The notes beneath the pieces were generated by a model. The model saw only the letters and a program-made list of their open reading frames with translations. It did not search any database and was not told the origin of the DNA. A stretch of 64,000 nt of DNA from Anadara kagoshimensis (lineage: Eukaryota; Mollusca; Bivalvia; Arcoida; Arcidae): assembly GCA_021292105.1 (NCBI GenBank), contig CM037862.1:30784169-30848168 (forward strand), written 5' to 3'. The position numbers were made by a program, and so were the translations under genes. Positions 24,259-37,435 of this stretch are shown here, piece by piece; position 1 is the first letter of the stretch, and the number at the start of each line of letters is the position of its first letter.

Positions 24259-24276
24259 TGGAGCCCCCAGTGAGGA
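24259..24276 (+). other. Primer binding site candidate
   Basis: TGGAGCCCCCAGTGAGGA starts two bases after the 5' LTR, as expected for a site complementary to a tRNA 3' end (CCA). I cannot name the tRNA. Confidence 0.65.
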
Positions 24277-25525
24277 ATAAAGACCGCAGGATCACACAAC
24301 GACAGACTGTCATAAAAGTAGCGCCAAGTTTCCAGATTATTTTTTTGAGGAGAAACAAGTGTTTTGACTCTGTTATATGTTTTGAACAATAAAGTTTATT
24401 ATTTCCGGTTCCGGTTTAATCTTGATCATCAAGATTGTAAGTGATACAGATTGAAAACAAAAATGGCTGCGCCCATAGACTTTGATATTCTTGTGAATTA
24501 AAAAAGCATTAATGTAATTGGACAAAAAGCTAGTCTGCCAATTGAACCAATATTGTTTTTCTTTCAGGAACTTTAGTGTTTGTGTTTGAAGAATTTAGAC
24601 ATTTATATTTGGTACCTATGTATTTTTAAAAAAAAATCAAGTGAAATAAACTTGACTTATTGTTGTTACCCTTAGAATTTAGTTTTAATGTCAAGTGTTT
24701 TATAAACTTGGCATCAGATGTATTTTATAGTCAGGTGAAAATACTAGTAAAACTTGACTTTACAAGGTATTTTTTTTTGTTAAAATCGTCGGCCGCATCA
24801 TAACTATTAACCGGTTGTATTTTGCTGCATATGGTTATAAATTTTGTGTTAAACATTCAAAATTTTAGCAAGTATGCAGTTATATTACTAAAACGCGCCG
24901 TTTATCGTGTACTGTGCATCCCCAAATTATCTTGTCCCTTCCCATCCTATATTAACCCTATATTAACAAATTAAACTTAGTGTGAGAGTGGTTTGACAAT
25001 TGACTTTGACATATTACCTATAGTGTATAATAATAAATACACTACACATTATTACAATACACACTTATACTCCATCACATATAACTTTACCATTACACAA
25101 ACCATTACCATAGCGCTGCGTTCATTTTTTGCTGCTTGCTTTGGGTATATTTCATGTTATCATGGTAACAGTGTAGTGTCATATTATAACAAGGTATAAA
25201 CAAAAGTGTTGTAACATTGCAGTAGGGTTATATTTAGCTGCAATTATACGGCAATAACATATATTTGTCAGCATTTAAATTTACGTTTGTACAAATAAGA
25301 TAGCTTCAATAAAGTAATCAACTCTGACATCGTTGGACGTATAATATTATGTAGGATACTGTATAAAACGACGTCGATATATAACCGTCTATACATCTTA
25401 AATCAACGTTGGAAATAAATTAAGATATGACAACGTCATTTAAGTTAGGTTGGTTTATAGGTTATTTAGTTTCTGGTATTTTGTTGATTTGTCTTGTCTA
25501 GTTAGGTTGGTCAAATTATATCATC
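24277..25525 (+). other. Gypsy 5' untranslated region
   Basis: About 1.25 kb between the primer site and the gag ATG with no convincing frame. This is long for a gypsy leader. Confidence 0.6.
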
Positions 25526-26650
25526 ATGGCAACTAAATTAACACAGGAGGAAATCAAACAAATTGAACAACATTTTGAGAAATTAGGAGCAAAACCGAAA
25601 ATGGATACTCTTAAAGATTTTCAAAATTGGATGAAAGATGTAACATCGGAGGAAGAAAAACCTGAAATTCCACCAAGAACGCATCACTATGCAGCTAGTG
25701 TGCACCACTTTCCGAAAATATCAACATTTTCTGGAGATGACAAAAAGGACAATGTAACATTCAGCATCTGGAAACACGAGGTAGAATGCATAATAAACGA
25801 AGGTCACTCCAAGCAAACAATTTCTCAGGCAATTAGGAGTTCACTCAAAGGTGAGGCGTTGCGAGTACATACGAGATTAGGATCATCACCATCAGTTGTA
25901 CAAGTATTGGATAAGTTTGAGAGTTTATACGGAACAGTAGATGCACCGGAAACCATGAAAGCCAAATTTTATAGCGCATATCAGAAAGAGGATGAGGATG
26001 TTACGGCGTGGAGTACTAGGTTAGAAGATTTATATATTGATACACCGGATTATAAAACATCAACACCGGAACAAATAAACGCCGAACTTTGCAACGTGTT
26101 TTATAGAGGATTAAAAAGTTCTTTGAGAGACATCACGGGACATATATTCGACAGGGTTAAGGATTTCGACAAGTTAAGAGTAGCGATAAGACAAGTGGAA
26201 AATGATAAAAAGGAGCGCAAGTTAAAGGAGAAAGTTTCAAAATTAACAACAAGTAAGTCAGCGGTGGAAGCGAATGAGACTAACAATGAATTAGAGGAAC
26301 TGAAAGGTATGGTTAATCAGTTAGCTATAGATGTAAAATCGATCAAGGACGGGTGTACAGGATATAGTAATAACTATCAAAATTTGGATCAACGTAGTAA
26401 CACACAATCAAATTATCGACAACAATTCAGCTATAGGACTAGACACACACCAAGACAACAATTTACACAAAGACAATTTGAACCGAGACCACGATTTCCA
26501 TCACCTCAACAGAATGCAACACGTTATAATGAACCAATATGCTATAGGTGTGGTCAAGTAGGACACGTTCGACTGGGATGTAGAGTTAACATGGATCATT
26601 CACGACGTTATTTAAACGGACCGCGACCTGCGCTAAGGGGCAAGCGTTAG
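25526..26650 (+). CDS. gag: gypsy Gag polyprotein (374 residues)
   Basis: Structural protein that would form the cytoplasmic particle and package the element RNA. The N-terminal half (residues about 70-230) has the usual retrotransposon gag layout with FSIWKHEVE, KAKFYSAYQ and FYRGLKS motifs. A Gln/Arg-rich basic linker leads to one CCHC zinc knuckle, CYRCGQVGHVRLGC, near residues 340-353, for RNA binding. The start is the first ATG of the frame. The frame ends at TAG 26648-26650, overlapping pol, which is read in the -1 frame (GQALGSLQYSP across the stop), so -1 frameshifting is the likely way Pol is made. The frame is intact, unlike pol. Confidence 0.93.
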   Translation: MATKLTQEEIKQIEQHFEKLGAKPKMDTLKDFQNWMKDVTSEEEKPEIPPRTHHYAASVHHFPKISTFSGDDKKDNVTFSIWKHEVECIINEGHSKQTISQAIRSSLKGEALRVHTRLGSSPSVVQVLDKFESLYGTVDAPETMKAKFYSAYQKEDEDVTAWSTRLEDLYIDTPDYKTSTPEQINAELCNVFYRGLKSSLRDITGHIFDRVKDFDKLRVAIRQVENDKKERKLKEKVSKLTTSKSAVEANETNNELEELKGMVNQLAIDVKSIKDGCTGYSNNYQNLDQRSNTQSNYRQQFSYRTRHTPRQQFTQRQFEPRPRFPSPQQNATRYNEPICYRCGQVGHVRLGCRVNMDHSRRYLNGPRPALRGKR

Positions 26651-29600
26651 GTAGTTTACAATATAGCCCCACTCGTAACATCGATGAGCATTTAGTCGGT
26701 ACCGCAAACGAATTACCTATTATTATATCAGGACATACTACACAGTCATTGGTTGATACAGGATCGACAGTATCTACCATTAGTCAAGAATTTTATGATA
26801 CTCATCTGCAGCATTTACCGATACAACCGTTAGGAAATATTTTACACATCGAATGCGCCGATGGTCAATTGTTACCATATAGTGGTTATATTGAAACAGA
26901 GATAAAAATAACAGGAATGAATGAAAAGGATAGTGTTATTAGTAAAGGATTGTTTTTAATAGTTCCAAATAGTCGATACAATCACAAAGTACCGATATTA
27001 ATAGGGACCAATTTATTAACAATATTATTGGATAGAACAAAGTCAAGACATGGGTTAAATTTTCTGCAGCAAGCCAATCTACATACTCCGCTTTATCTTG
27101 CGTTTAGATGTATGTCGCTTAGAGATAAACAGTTACAACATCAGGATATAGGCTAGCAGTTGTAAAAAATGCGGAAATTAGACCAGTAGTTATTAAACCG
27201 AATTCGGAAACAATAGTTAAGGGTTATCTTGATAAGAAGTTACCGTATCCATCTGTGTGTGCAATGTTTAATGCAACTTTGAACTCTGGCATTCCTAATG
27301 ACATTGATATTACACCATCTGTATTGCAGTATGATTGTAGTTCGAAGAAAATAGTGAATGTACATTTGTCAAATATATCAACAAGAACTGTTACATTACA
27401 ACCTAGAGAACTTATATGTGAATTACAGCCAGTTGACATAGAGGACAATATTCAGATAGAAAACACATGGATGAGAATCCGCTAAGTAAAGTCCATTTGC
27501 GAACGGATAATTTAACTGATAAAGAAGTTGAAAAAGCAAACAACTGTTGGATAAACATAGAGATATATTCAGTAAAGGAGAGGATCACATAGGACATATT
27601 ACAACGGTCAAGCACAGGATAGATTTAGTTGACCCAGTTCCGTTCAAACAACGCACAAGGCGGATACCACCATCAATGATTGATGAAGTACGAAATCATC
27701 TGCATCAATTACTCGCTGCTGGAATAATTACTCGTTCGCATTCACCATGGTCATCTAATGTTGTTTTGGCACGTAAAAAGGATGGAACCTTACGTATGTG
27801 CGTAGATTACAGACAGTTGAATGCACGAACAGTCAAAGACGCCTATGCACTCCCTCGGATAGAGGAGATATTAGACAATTTAGCAGGAAATAAGTTTTTC
27901 TCCGTTATTGATATGAAATCTGGGTACCATCAAGTAGACATACTTCCAGAACACAAAGAACGAACAGCTTTCACCGTCGGACCTCTCGGATTCTATCAAT
28001 ATGAACGACTTCCGTTTGGATTAACAAACTCACCGGCGACATATCAACGTCTGATGGAAGAGATACTAGGAGATTATCACATGAAGATATGTTATGTTTA
28101 TCTTGATGATGTCATCATTTTTGCTCGAAATTTCGAAGATCATCTTACCAACCTCGAGAAAGTATTGTCAAGATTGAAATCATCAGGTATTAAATTATCA
28201 GCAAAGAAGTGCACATTTTTTGAAAATAGAGTAAAATATGTAGGTCATATAGTCACAGAAGAGGGAATACAACCGGACCCAGATAAAATAGATAAAGTAG
28301 CAAATTGGCCACGTCCGGAAACACCAGAAGATGTAAGAAAATTTCTTGGCTTCATCGGCTATTACAGACGTTTCATCGAAAATTTCTCCAGTATAGCTAA
28401 ACCATTAAATGAACTGATGCCAACAACACAAAAGAAGAATAAGAACAGGGTAAAGAAAAATGAACAAAAACAATGGACCTGGAACGAAGAACAAGAAACA
28501 GCATTTCAACAACTTAAGAGTAAATTAATCACGCCACCTATTTTAGGATTTCCAAATTTTCAGTTACCGTTTGAATTACACACGGATGCGTCAGGATTTG
28601 GTTTGGGAGCTGTTTTATACCAACAACAGGGAGATACAAAGAGAGTTATAGCATACGCGAGTAGAGGTTTGAGTAAAGCTGAAAAGAAGTACCCAACACA
28701 TAAGATGGAATTCTAGCTTTAAAATGGGCTATATGTGAGAAATTTAAGGACTATTTAGGTGGTCAGAAGTTTGAAGTAAAAACTGATAACAATCCGTTAA
28801 CGTATGTTTTGTCAACCGCAAAGTTAGACGCAATATCACAACGTTGGATTGCGGCTTTAGCAGCCTATGATTTTACAATTTCATACCGACCAGGACATAG
28901 TAATGCTGACGCTGATGGTATGTCTAGACACCCGTTATTGGAGGATAAACCGATAGTAATTGAGAATGAATCTATCAAAGCATTGTGTGATTCGGCAATT
29001 ATGACACCAATGTTTGTGGAGAACTTGTGTTTATCTGAGAATGTAGTAGACAATTTGGATATACCGATAGATACACAGAGTTCTACTTCAACTTATAATA
29101 TCAAGAAAGAACAACAGGCAGATCCAGTTTTGAGTTGGTGGTTTCCATTTATTAATACGAACACTTTACCGTTGAAGAATAGTATACCTTTATCACCAAT
29201 ACATACATCTATATGGAAGAATTTTGAGAAGTATTTTATCACCAATGGTATTATATATAAGAAGACACAGGTAGATGAGGAAATGAGACATCAAGTAATG
29301 TTACCAAAGTCTATGATCACAACAGTATTGGATATGCTTCACAACAACACAGGGCATTTGGGAAGAGAAAAAACTTTGTCATTGATCCAGGAAAGATTTT
29401 ATTGGTATGGAATGATCAGGGATGTTGAGCAATGGATCAAGTCATGTGATAGATGTATACGAAGGAAGACACCTGCAAAAATAGCTACACCTTTGGTGAA
29501 TATACACACATACCAACCATTAGAATTAGTTTGTATGGACTTTTTGTCACTTGAAACATCTAAGGGAGGACAAGTAATATACTGGTATAACGGATCATTT

Positions 29601-30921
29601 CACCCGATATGCAGTAGCAGTGCCTACAAGAAATCAACTCGCTAGGACAACAGCAGAAGCATTCTTCCATAACTTCATAGTACACTATGGTCTTCCACAA
29701 CGGATATTAACAGATCAGGGTCCAAATTTTGAGGGAAAACTAATAAAAGAATTATGTCATCTTACAGGAATTAATAAAACACATACGACGCCATATCACC
29801 CACAAGGAAATGGTCTTTGCGAACGATTTAATAAAACATTATTAGGAATGATGGGAACTTTGGAAAACAAGCAAAAACAAGATTGGAAATCACGTGTCAG
29901 TTCTTTGGTACACGCTTACAATTCTACAAAACATGAATCTACAGGATATTCACCTTACTATTTAATGTTTGGACGTAACCCGAGACTGCCCATAGATTTA
30001 GCGTTTGGATTGGATTTTGGAACTAGTAAAGAACCATTAAATGTATATGTCAGAAAACTCCGTAACAACTTGAAGAATGCTTACGATATTGCAGCAAAAT
30101 CGTCTGAAAAGGCTAAAGCAAGACAGAAGATAGGATATGATGACAGAGTTAGAAGAGTAGTTTTAAATGTAGGTGATCGAGTTTTAGTTAAGAATTTGGC
30201 ATTTCAAGGAAAACACAAATTAGCTGACAGATGGGAACAAGATCCATATATAGTAACATCGCAGCCAAATAAGACCATCCCAGTATTTGAGGTCAAAAAG
30301 GAGTTGGGAGAAGGCAGAAAGAGAACATTGCATAGAAATCTATTATTACCCATCAGTTATATATCAGAGGAAACAAGACCTATTCCTACACCAAGGAAAA
30401 AACGAGATAAAATAGGAAATACTACAACAGCAGAAAAGGACAACAATGATTCAACAGTCACTGTTGCACAGGAGGATAATGATACATCGGACAATGATAC
30501 AGTTTATGTGTTTGAATACAACGAGGATGCTCCGGAGCAGTTAACAGATAATAACAATGAAGAGGAAAGTATAGTAATGGAGGAAGATATAGAAGAGGAT
30601 CAGAATGATGAAATAGAAGAGGATGTACCGGAAAGACAACAAGAGATAGATAGAGAGGTAGACACAGATTTAGAGAAAACAGCAGACTTACAAGAAGGCG
30701 TAAGACGTTCTTCAAGAGAGAAGAGGGTACCCGGGAGATTAAAAGGATTTGTTGTAGAAAGAGGAAAAGACAAAGTATTAGTAAACCAAGCTGTTGATTG
30801 GGAAAAAAGAGCAAACTTTTTACAACAACTGGCATGCTCAGCTAATTTGAGAGAGAATGATAGGGATAAAGTAACATCGGCGTTGATACAACTCGTCACC
30901 AAGTCTTTTGACAAGCAATAA
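26642..30921 (+). pseudogene. pol: gypsy Pol polyprotein, about six frame breaks
   Basis: Domains in order: aspartic protease (LVDTGSTVSTIS near 26752); a linker; reverse transcriptase (27.55-28.4 kb; VVLARKKDGTLRMCVDYR, LPFGLTNSPATYQ, catalytic YVYLDDVIIF); RNase H (LHTDASGFGLGAVLYQ to 28.9 kb); H2C2 zinc finger (HLGREKTL to CDRC near 29.35-29.46 kb); integrase with D in VCMDFL, D in LTDQGPNF and E in GLCERFNKT; and a C-terminal tail rich in Asp and Glu ending SSREKRVPGRLKG. Breaks lie near 27154 (TAG), 27470, 27540, 28714 (TAG) and 29575-29600 (two). Each looks like a single missing base. Without repair no full Pol can be made. The fully open domains suggest recent damage or assembly error. 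Confidence 0.92.
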
Positions 30922-31049
30922 TTTTTCCAAGGATTTTAACTAATTATCAATATAAAGCAGGATTTGACGTCATATTATAACATGGATATTTGAAATTTAG
31001 TTTTTCTCACAGGAAACGTACTTTTAGTGTCGAGGACGACATTCTCTCG

Positions 31050-31061
31050 GGCGGGGGAGAA
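31050..31061 (+). other. Polypurine tract
   Basis: GGCGGGGGAGAA (one C interruption) directly before the TGTAGC start of the 3' LTR: the expected plus-strand priming site. Confidence 0.85.
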
Positions 31062-32235
31062 TGTAGCGGTGTTGGAATCTGTACATATATTATTTCATAG
31101 TTGTAGCTTACACTTTTCATATATCTCTATACATTAAACTCAAACTTACCTTTTACTTGGCCTTACCTTTAGTCTCGTTTCTATTTTCCCGGTCTTTCTT
31201 TTGTTATTTACCTGTCACATGACATTATAATTACTTACATAAAGAGGCCATGACAGAGGACAGAACCTGGTCATATTTATACAGAACAAAGAAAAATAGC
31301 TTAACTTGTAAGTTTTACTAACTTTACTTATATCCTCTTCCTATCTATATCTGTACCTTTATTGCACATTTATTCCGCGTAATCGTGAATAATGTATTTT
31401 TCATATTTTTGATATTTTCTTATATTTATTTTAAATAATAATCAGCATTGTTTACATTCTGGTTTAATCATGTATCTAACCCGTGATACGCGCTATTATT
31501 CAGCTATAGATATCGTATCGTGAATTGACCTATTTCATAGTATGTATAGGTATATTGTATTAAATGTATATAGCGAGACAGACGATATAGTATTGGTTTA
31601 TTTATATATTTGTAGTCTGTCTGTGAAGTCCTATATTCCACATGAACATACTGACATACAAGTATAGTGCACGGTCCAATACCACATAATGGTAATACCC
31701 TTTTTGTGTAAATCATTTATTGTAATATATTTATAGTATTTATCTGTTCATCTGTATGTCAGATGATGTTGTTATTCATGATTATTAGTATTGTAGCTAA
31801 AGTAATAATACCAGTTACGTATGATAATTCCCAGTATATTTTATTGAACTATACGCAAATATTTCATATTATTATCTCAATATAGCCGTAATGTTACTGG
31901 TTAATATGGCTATAAGGATTCTTTGTGATTCATTAGAATTACCTCCCCTTAGTAACATTTTACGCATTATTTGCCTTAATAATGAGTATCCAATTCTATA
32001 TGGTTTATTACCTAAAATAAGTTTCTTTTATTATGTTTATATATATATTATGGGTAATAGAAATGAGATGTTTGCAATATGTGTGTTTTGTAATATTATG
32101 CAAAATGGTAATTGAATCTTTTGTTTCCTTTTCTTAGGACTTTGTTTTTATATTATATGTACAGTGGATGGAAACAATAAATACTGCGGTGTAAACCATA
32201 ACAGTGTATCTTGTGAATACGAACCCCCTGTTACA
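31062..32235 (+). repeat. 3' LTR (1174 bp)
   Basis: Same ends as the 5' LTR. Slightly longer because of several one-base insertions relative to it, concentrated in the last 500 bp. Confidence 0.95.
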
Positions 32236-32239
32236 GACA

Positions 32240-32820
32240 TGTTTGTCAATTATTTTTATTTGAAGTGAGCATTCTTTAAATGTATAGTGTTTGATAAACA
32301 TATTTGGTTCCAGTTTTACAGTCATTCCTAAACTAAGATTTTCCTTAATTGAAATCTGACAACTTTTGAAACAATTTTATGTGTTCAATTTTTATGAACA
32401 TTTTGAATACAGAAAAAAGTATTCAGCTTTCAAATTTGCTAAATTCAAGTTGAGGAAAATCTCAAATAAGGAATGAATGTTTAACTGGAGTCCACAGTCT
32501 TAAGACCATCACTCACAGAATATTCATATCTAAATGCATAATACCAGACCATAATAACCACTGCCATATCTAAGGTCTCTGTGTTCAAACCCATATCCCA
32601 TTTACAGAACAAATACTCTAACTGAATGGGTTGTAATTTGAAACAAAATACCAGCATATATGTATTTCATACAATAAACATTGTATATAAATCCCATAAA
32701 GTATAGGCCTACACATTGTGTACTTGTAATTATGTAGAAGGATGCAAATAATTTTAACAAAATTATGCACTGGGATAGATATTGACATGCCAATATATAT
32801 ATATATATGCACACATCATG
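32240..32820. other. Non-coding, nothing recognised
   Basis: AT-rich sequence between the retrotransposon and the minisatellite. Confidence 0.5.
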
Positions 32821-33605
32821 CCAGCATGTATACAGTCTAGCTTTGACAGACCTGTATGTATAGTCTAGCTTTGACATGGCTGTATGTATACAGTATAGCT
32901 TTGACAGGCCAGTATGTATACAGTATATATCTTGACAGCCATGTATGTATACAGTATAGCTTTGACAGGCCAGTATGTATACAGTATATATCTTGACGGG
33001 CATGTATGTATACAATATAGCATTGACAGGCCAGTATGTATACAGTATATATCTTGACAGCCATGTATGTATACAGTATAGCTTTGACTGGCCAGTATGT
33101 ATACAGTATATATCTTGACGGGCATGTATGTATACAATATAGCATTGACAGGCCTGTATGTATACAGTATATATCTTGACAGGCATGTATGTATACAATA
33201 TAGCTTTGACAGGCCAGTATGTATACAGTATAAATCTTTATAGGCCTGTATGTATACAGTATATATCTTGACAGGCATGTATGTATACAATATAGCTTTG
33301 ACAGGCCAGTATGTATACAGTATAAATCTTTATAGGCCTGTATGTATACAGTATATATCTTGACGGGCATGTTTGTATACAATATAGCTTTGACTGGCCA
33401 GTATGTATACAGTATATATCTTGACAGGCCTGTATGTATGCAGTATAAATCTTGACAGGCATGTATGTATACAATATAGCTTTGACTGGCCAGTATGTAT
33501 ACAGTATATATCTTGACGGGCATGTATGTATACAATATAGCTTTGACAGGCCAGTATGTATACAGTATAAATCTTTATAGGCCTGTATGTATACCAGTAT
33601 AGCTG
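32821..33605. repeat. 60-bp minisatellite made of two 30-bp subunits
   Basis: About 13 dimers alternate ggccagtatgtatacagtat with gcatgtatgtatacaatata, joined by atatcttgac and agctttgaca. As with the other satellite, a period divisible by three keeps minus-strand frames open (YTVYI, CIHTG repeats). Not a protein gene. An intact TGTATGTATACA palindrome sits in each subunit. Confidence 0.95.
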
Positions 33606-34262
33606 TGATGGGCCGGTGCACAATTGTGCATTGATCTTGATGGACAACTGTAAACTTCACTAAATCTTGACAGAGAAGTGTCAGTATGGTTAAGCTTTAT
33701 ATTATACAGATACTGTTAGGCTAGTGCAAGTTATAAGAATTCTTGGTGGGGATCAGTTGAGGTATGATAAACATATAGATACTGCCATTCCAGAATAGGC
33801 TGGCTTGATGGAAATACAGGATATGTATGGTATAGCTTTTGACAGCCCAACATTGGTTTAACATGTTAAAACAATAATTATGAAACTCAAACAATTCATA
33901 TACATGTAATGAATTTAAAGACATTAAGTGATGAGAATTCTTGCTGCATCTGTAACTGAAACACTACTCGTGTAGCTATTTAATTATGAAAATTCAAAAC
34001 ACAGTCAGTTTTCAATTTTTCTTTAAATGTTTATGGAAATCCAATATACAATGCATTCAGTTGTCCAAATCTATGTGTTCAAATGCCACAGTATATGTTA
34101 TAAATATATTTGAAAATATAATGTCCAATGAAATGCATGTTAGCAAGCTAAAAATTTAAAAATACACTTAGCATTCCTAATATTCACAAAAAATACTTTA
34201 ATTATAGCAATAAATGTCTCTTTTTCTTTTGTAAATCCATCTGATTCTGTAGTGAGATAGGC
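33606..34262. other. Non-coding, nothing recognised
   Basis: No gene or known element. Confidence 0.5.
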
Positions 34263-34383
34263 AAATAAATAAATAATAAATAAATAAATAAATAATCAAT
34301 TAAATAAATAAATTTATTTTTATAAATAAATAAATAAATTTTTATAATAAATAAATAAATTTATTTTATAAATAAATAAATAA
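34263..34383. repeat. (AAAT)n microsatellite
   Basis: aaataaataaat repeats interrupted by tttattt on both strands. Confidence 0.95.
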
Positions 34384-34533
34384 CCATCAAATCTAAAATG
34401 TGCCAATATTAATGCACATGGAATGGGTTTTTTATTTCTTCAGTTTGTCAAACTGTGTCATATAGGCCTTGTCTTTGTTCACAATGCATAAATAATCAAT
34501 CCCATGTGTGATAATGGGAATTTTTGTTATCTC

Positions 34534-34565
<32 letters not shown>

Positions 34566-34581
34566 AGAGAGAGAGAGAGAG
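34534..34581. repeat. (GA)n microsatellite
   Basis: GA dinucleotides with a gcgagcga interruption. Confidence 0.97.
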
Positions 34582-35516
34582 TATGGTGCTCAAGTCAGGA
34601 CCAGACATTGAACTGGAATACAGATTTTTAAACAAATTGATGGGGCTTCAGTTAGGCAAGGCAAAGACTTCTAAAGACAGAAAGTTCTTTGCAAGACAAG
34701 AGAGATAACTCTCGTTTTCGTAAATGTCTCTTTGACACTGACCAATGGAATACGTAAATTAACCGTTTAGTTCGTCGAATGATTTATCAACATACAGTAA
34801 AATTTGATTATGTGTATTTTTATGAAAGAATTTGAAATCGTTATCACGTGGCTGTTATTAGAATTAGTTGCAACGTCATTTGAAACTTGACATTGAAGCA
34901 TCGATCATCGCGGGGGCAGCTATATTAGTTTTCATTGACAACCAAATGTACTTCCCAGTCTTTCGGGTTTTTAAGATATTAACAGGTCGTGCTCAGAAAC
35001 CATTATTAATTAAATTCAATTCTAATTGCGTGATGTCACATTCTACATAATATCAAGTGGTAATTCTGTGTACACAAAATTCGTCCAAGTTTTAAAGATT
35101 GTCGAAAATTTTGGGGCGAGAAGAAATTGATTGTCATCAAGAAATCAGAAAAATGTGTGAATAACAGTATCTTATCGCTAAATTGAAAATTAAATCTCAA
35201 ACTGTTGTTTATTCGGCATATAATTCAAAAGTTTCATAGATAAACTTTACTTCATTATGTCCCAATATAGGTTTAAAGACGAGTGTCTTTTCGCCCCTCA
35301 GACACTTGTCATAAAGTAATCTCAAATTTCCATACGGCGGAAGGATACAAAATTTGTAAAGCCGAAACACAATTTGTGGAAATTGCCGACTTGGCGTTCC
35401 GAGTGTACGGTATATTTCTGATATGTTTTACAATTTTTATTAACTTTACGTCATTTTTACAACATTTTCTACAAATTTATTGTATTTTTACAAGTCTATT
35501 TACCGTTAACACTACA
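34582..35516. other. Leader region of the ISL2EU-like element, end not found
   Basis: AT-rich. 34987-35120 resembles 21520-21640. The element's left end should lie here, but I found no inverted match to the 44.1-45.4 kb side. Confidence 0.4.
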
Positions 35517-36005
35517 ATGGATCCTGGATCAAACTATTCGTTGGACTGTTTTTCACATTGGACAAATGATGCTTTATGCGATTTTTTGAGCAAACGCGGA
35601 CTTTCAAAGGAAGGAACCAAACAAGAATTGATGGCACTTTGTTTTGCAGCGACAAAAATGAATTTACCCATTTTACCAACTGCCAGTGAAATAATTAAAA
35701 TCAACAAACAGCAGTATGAAGATTTACTTAAGGTTGATTCATGTGCGTTACCAGATCCATTGCAACTTCACAGCGGTTGGCATGATGAAACCTCTGGTAT
35801 TTCTTATTGGCCTCCAATTTATTTATCCGATATATCATCGTTTCTCATTGCATATGAAAATATTGACACTGTTAAGAAACACCTTCAGGACTATAAAGTT
35901 GGGAAAGCGTATAACTATTTTCAAAATGAGTGGTTGAAAGAAGTTTTTTATTATGACGTACAGAAGACAGATTATTGTTTCTTGAGAGCAAGATGTATCC
36001 CATCA

Positions 36006-36377
36006 CAGGGGCGTAGCTTGGGTGTTTATGAAGTGGACGCCTAAAGAGGGCAGGGGGTTTGGGGGCCGCCCTGATGCGAATTTTCGGCCCTCCAGGGCGC
36101 TATTTACCAGAATTTTTCTTATAATTTTATGCTATGCTGTGGTAGTTTTTATCCTTTTGAGGACTGGTTCATTCTTAAACCTGAAGTCGAGGTACAAGGG
36201 GATCTGATGTTGTATGGCATAAGCACTACGAAAACAACACTCAATAATTGAGAAAGTCAAGTTAAATGGGAGTTCAATTAATGTAGTGGTGAGGTTAAAC
36301 GGAGGAGAGGAAATATATTTGTAAACGAAACGATGTGGACGTTTTTGCGTACAAACGTACGCCTGGCTACGCCCCTG
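36006..36377. mobile_element. 372-bp MITE in the SWIM exon
   Basis: Ends CAGGGGCGTAGC and GCTACGCCCCTG are inverse complements. CATCA stands on each side (36001-36005 and 36378-36382). Removing the MITE and one CATCA restores the nuclease frame exactly. The termini resemble hAT-type elements, but the duplication is 5 bp, not 8, so the superfamily is uncertain. No coding capacity. Confidence 0.9.
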
Positions 36378-37435
36378 CATCACAAAGACTGAACAATGAG
36401 CCACATACAGTGTGGGTATGTGCACAGAAAGTAACCGGTGAAATAATGTCTGCTTATTGTGCATGCACAGCAGGGTATGTATGAATAATCATAAATGAAT
36501 TATAATTAAGATTTTGTATCAGGAAAGGGGTAAAATACATCGATCAAACCAGGTCTATAACGAAGGGACCTTCCCAATACTAACGAGATGCTTTGCTGAT
36601 TAATCGTAATTGGCCATCTTAGATCTGGCTAGTCTGTCTGGCACAATTTAACTCGTTAGAATCTGGTTTGACAAAAGATTTAAAATAATATAATAATTTC
36701 ACATAAACAAATTTTATCACCAGTGCACTACTTGCAAAATGTGCATGTGTTCACTATTAATGAACAGAACAGTTCTGTGATTTTATTTATCAGTGTGTTT
36801 GTTTTTAAAAATTATGCTGGTATTTTTATATCCTTTTGAAAATTAAAATTTTATTCATCTTGATGCAGATAATTTTAATACAACGTTTTGGGTCTGTCAA
36901 GTTTATAGCTGAGCCATCCAGTTTAAATGGGGCTCCTTGTCTTTTGTCAAGTACAGGTTTTTCAACTGCAAAATTCTTATGTCATGATCTAAGATGTTTT
37001 AAATATTACTTTCAGACTCGGACAAACATGTAACCATGTGGCAGGATTATTATTTAGGGTTGAAGCTGCCAACAAGTTGGGTGTGACAGCATGCACTTCG
37101 GTTCCATGCACATGGAATATGCCACAATCAGATAATGCCAATATGAGGCCAATTAAATTGGTAGATTTGGACATCAAGGAATCAAGACATGGCAAATCAG
37201 GTACATATTTCAGACGGTAATGTAGCATAAGTTAAAAGGTGTGAGCTATATACATTTTATCCAGCAATATAATTATATTACCATAAAATCTGGACACAGA
37301 TTCACTGTGATTCTTTATAAAAAAAATTCCTTTTTGAAATTTGAAGGTTTCAGGATATTCTGTAATTTAAGGTTGTTTGAAGATCACTCATATATGACAG
37401 TTGTATTCAAAATCTGGTGAACATTTTAATTTATT

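Larger units (their letters stand above)
23092..32235 (+). mobile_element. Ty3/gypsy LTR retrotransposon, complete but with broken pol
   Basis: Two LTRs of about 1.17 kb (TGTAGC...TTACA) flank gag and a protease-RT-RNase H-integrase pol. GACA lies on each side (23088-23091 and 32236-32239), a 4-bp target duplication. A primer binding site and a polypurine tract lie at the expected places. Pol order with integrase last is the Ty3/gypsy arrangement, and no envelope-like frame follows. LTRs differ at roughly 15-20 positions, mostly one-base indels, so the insertion is fairly recent. gag is intact and pol carries about six frame breaks. Confidence 0.95.

Noticed and set aside
30458..30914. Minus-strand frames of 104-125 codons
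   Set aside because: Antisense to the Asp/Glu-rich integrase tail of pol.
23533..31716. The same 70-codon minus frame at 23533-23745 and 31504-31716
   Set aside because: It lies inside the two LTRs, so its repetition reflects the LTR pair. No motif suggests a gene.
32602..33660. Minus-strand frames of 100-230 codons with YTVYI/CIHTG repeats
   Set aside because: By-products of the 60-bp minisatellite.
35283..35516. N-terminal extension of the nuclease above its ATG
   Set aside because: The frame is open, but the hydrophobic stretch does not look like part of the SAP protein, and the ATG at 35517 has the expected spacing to SAP.
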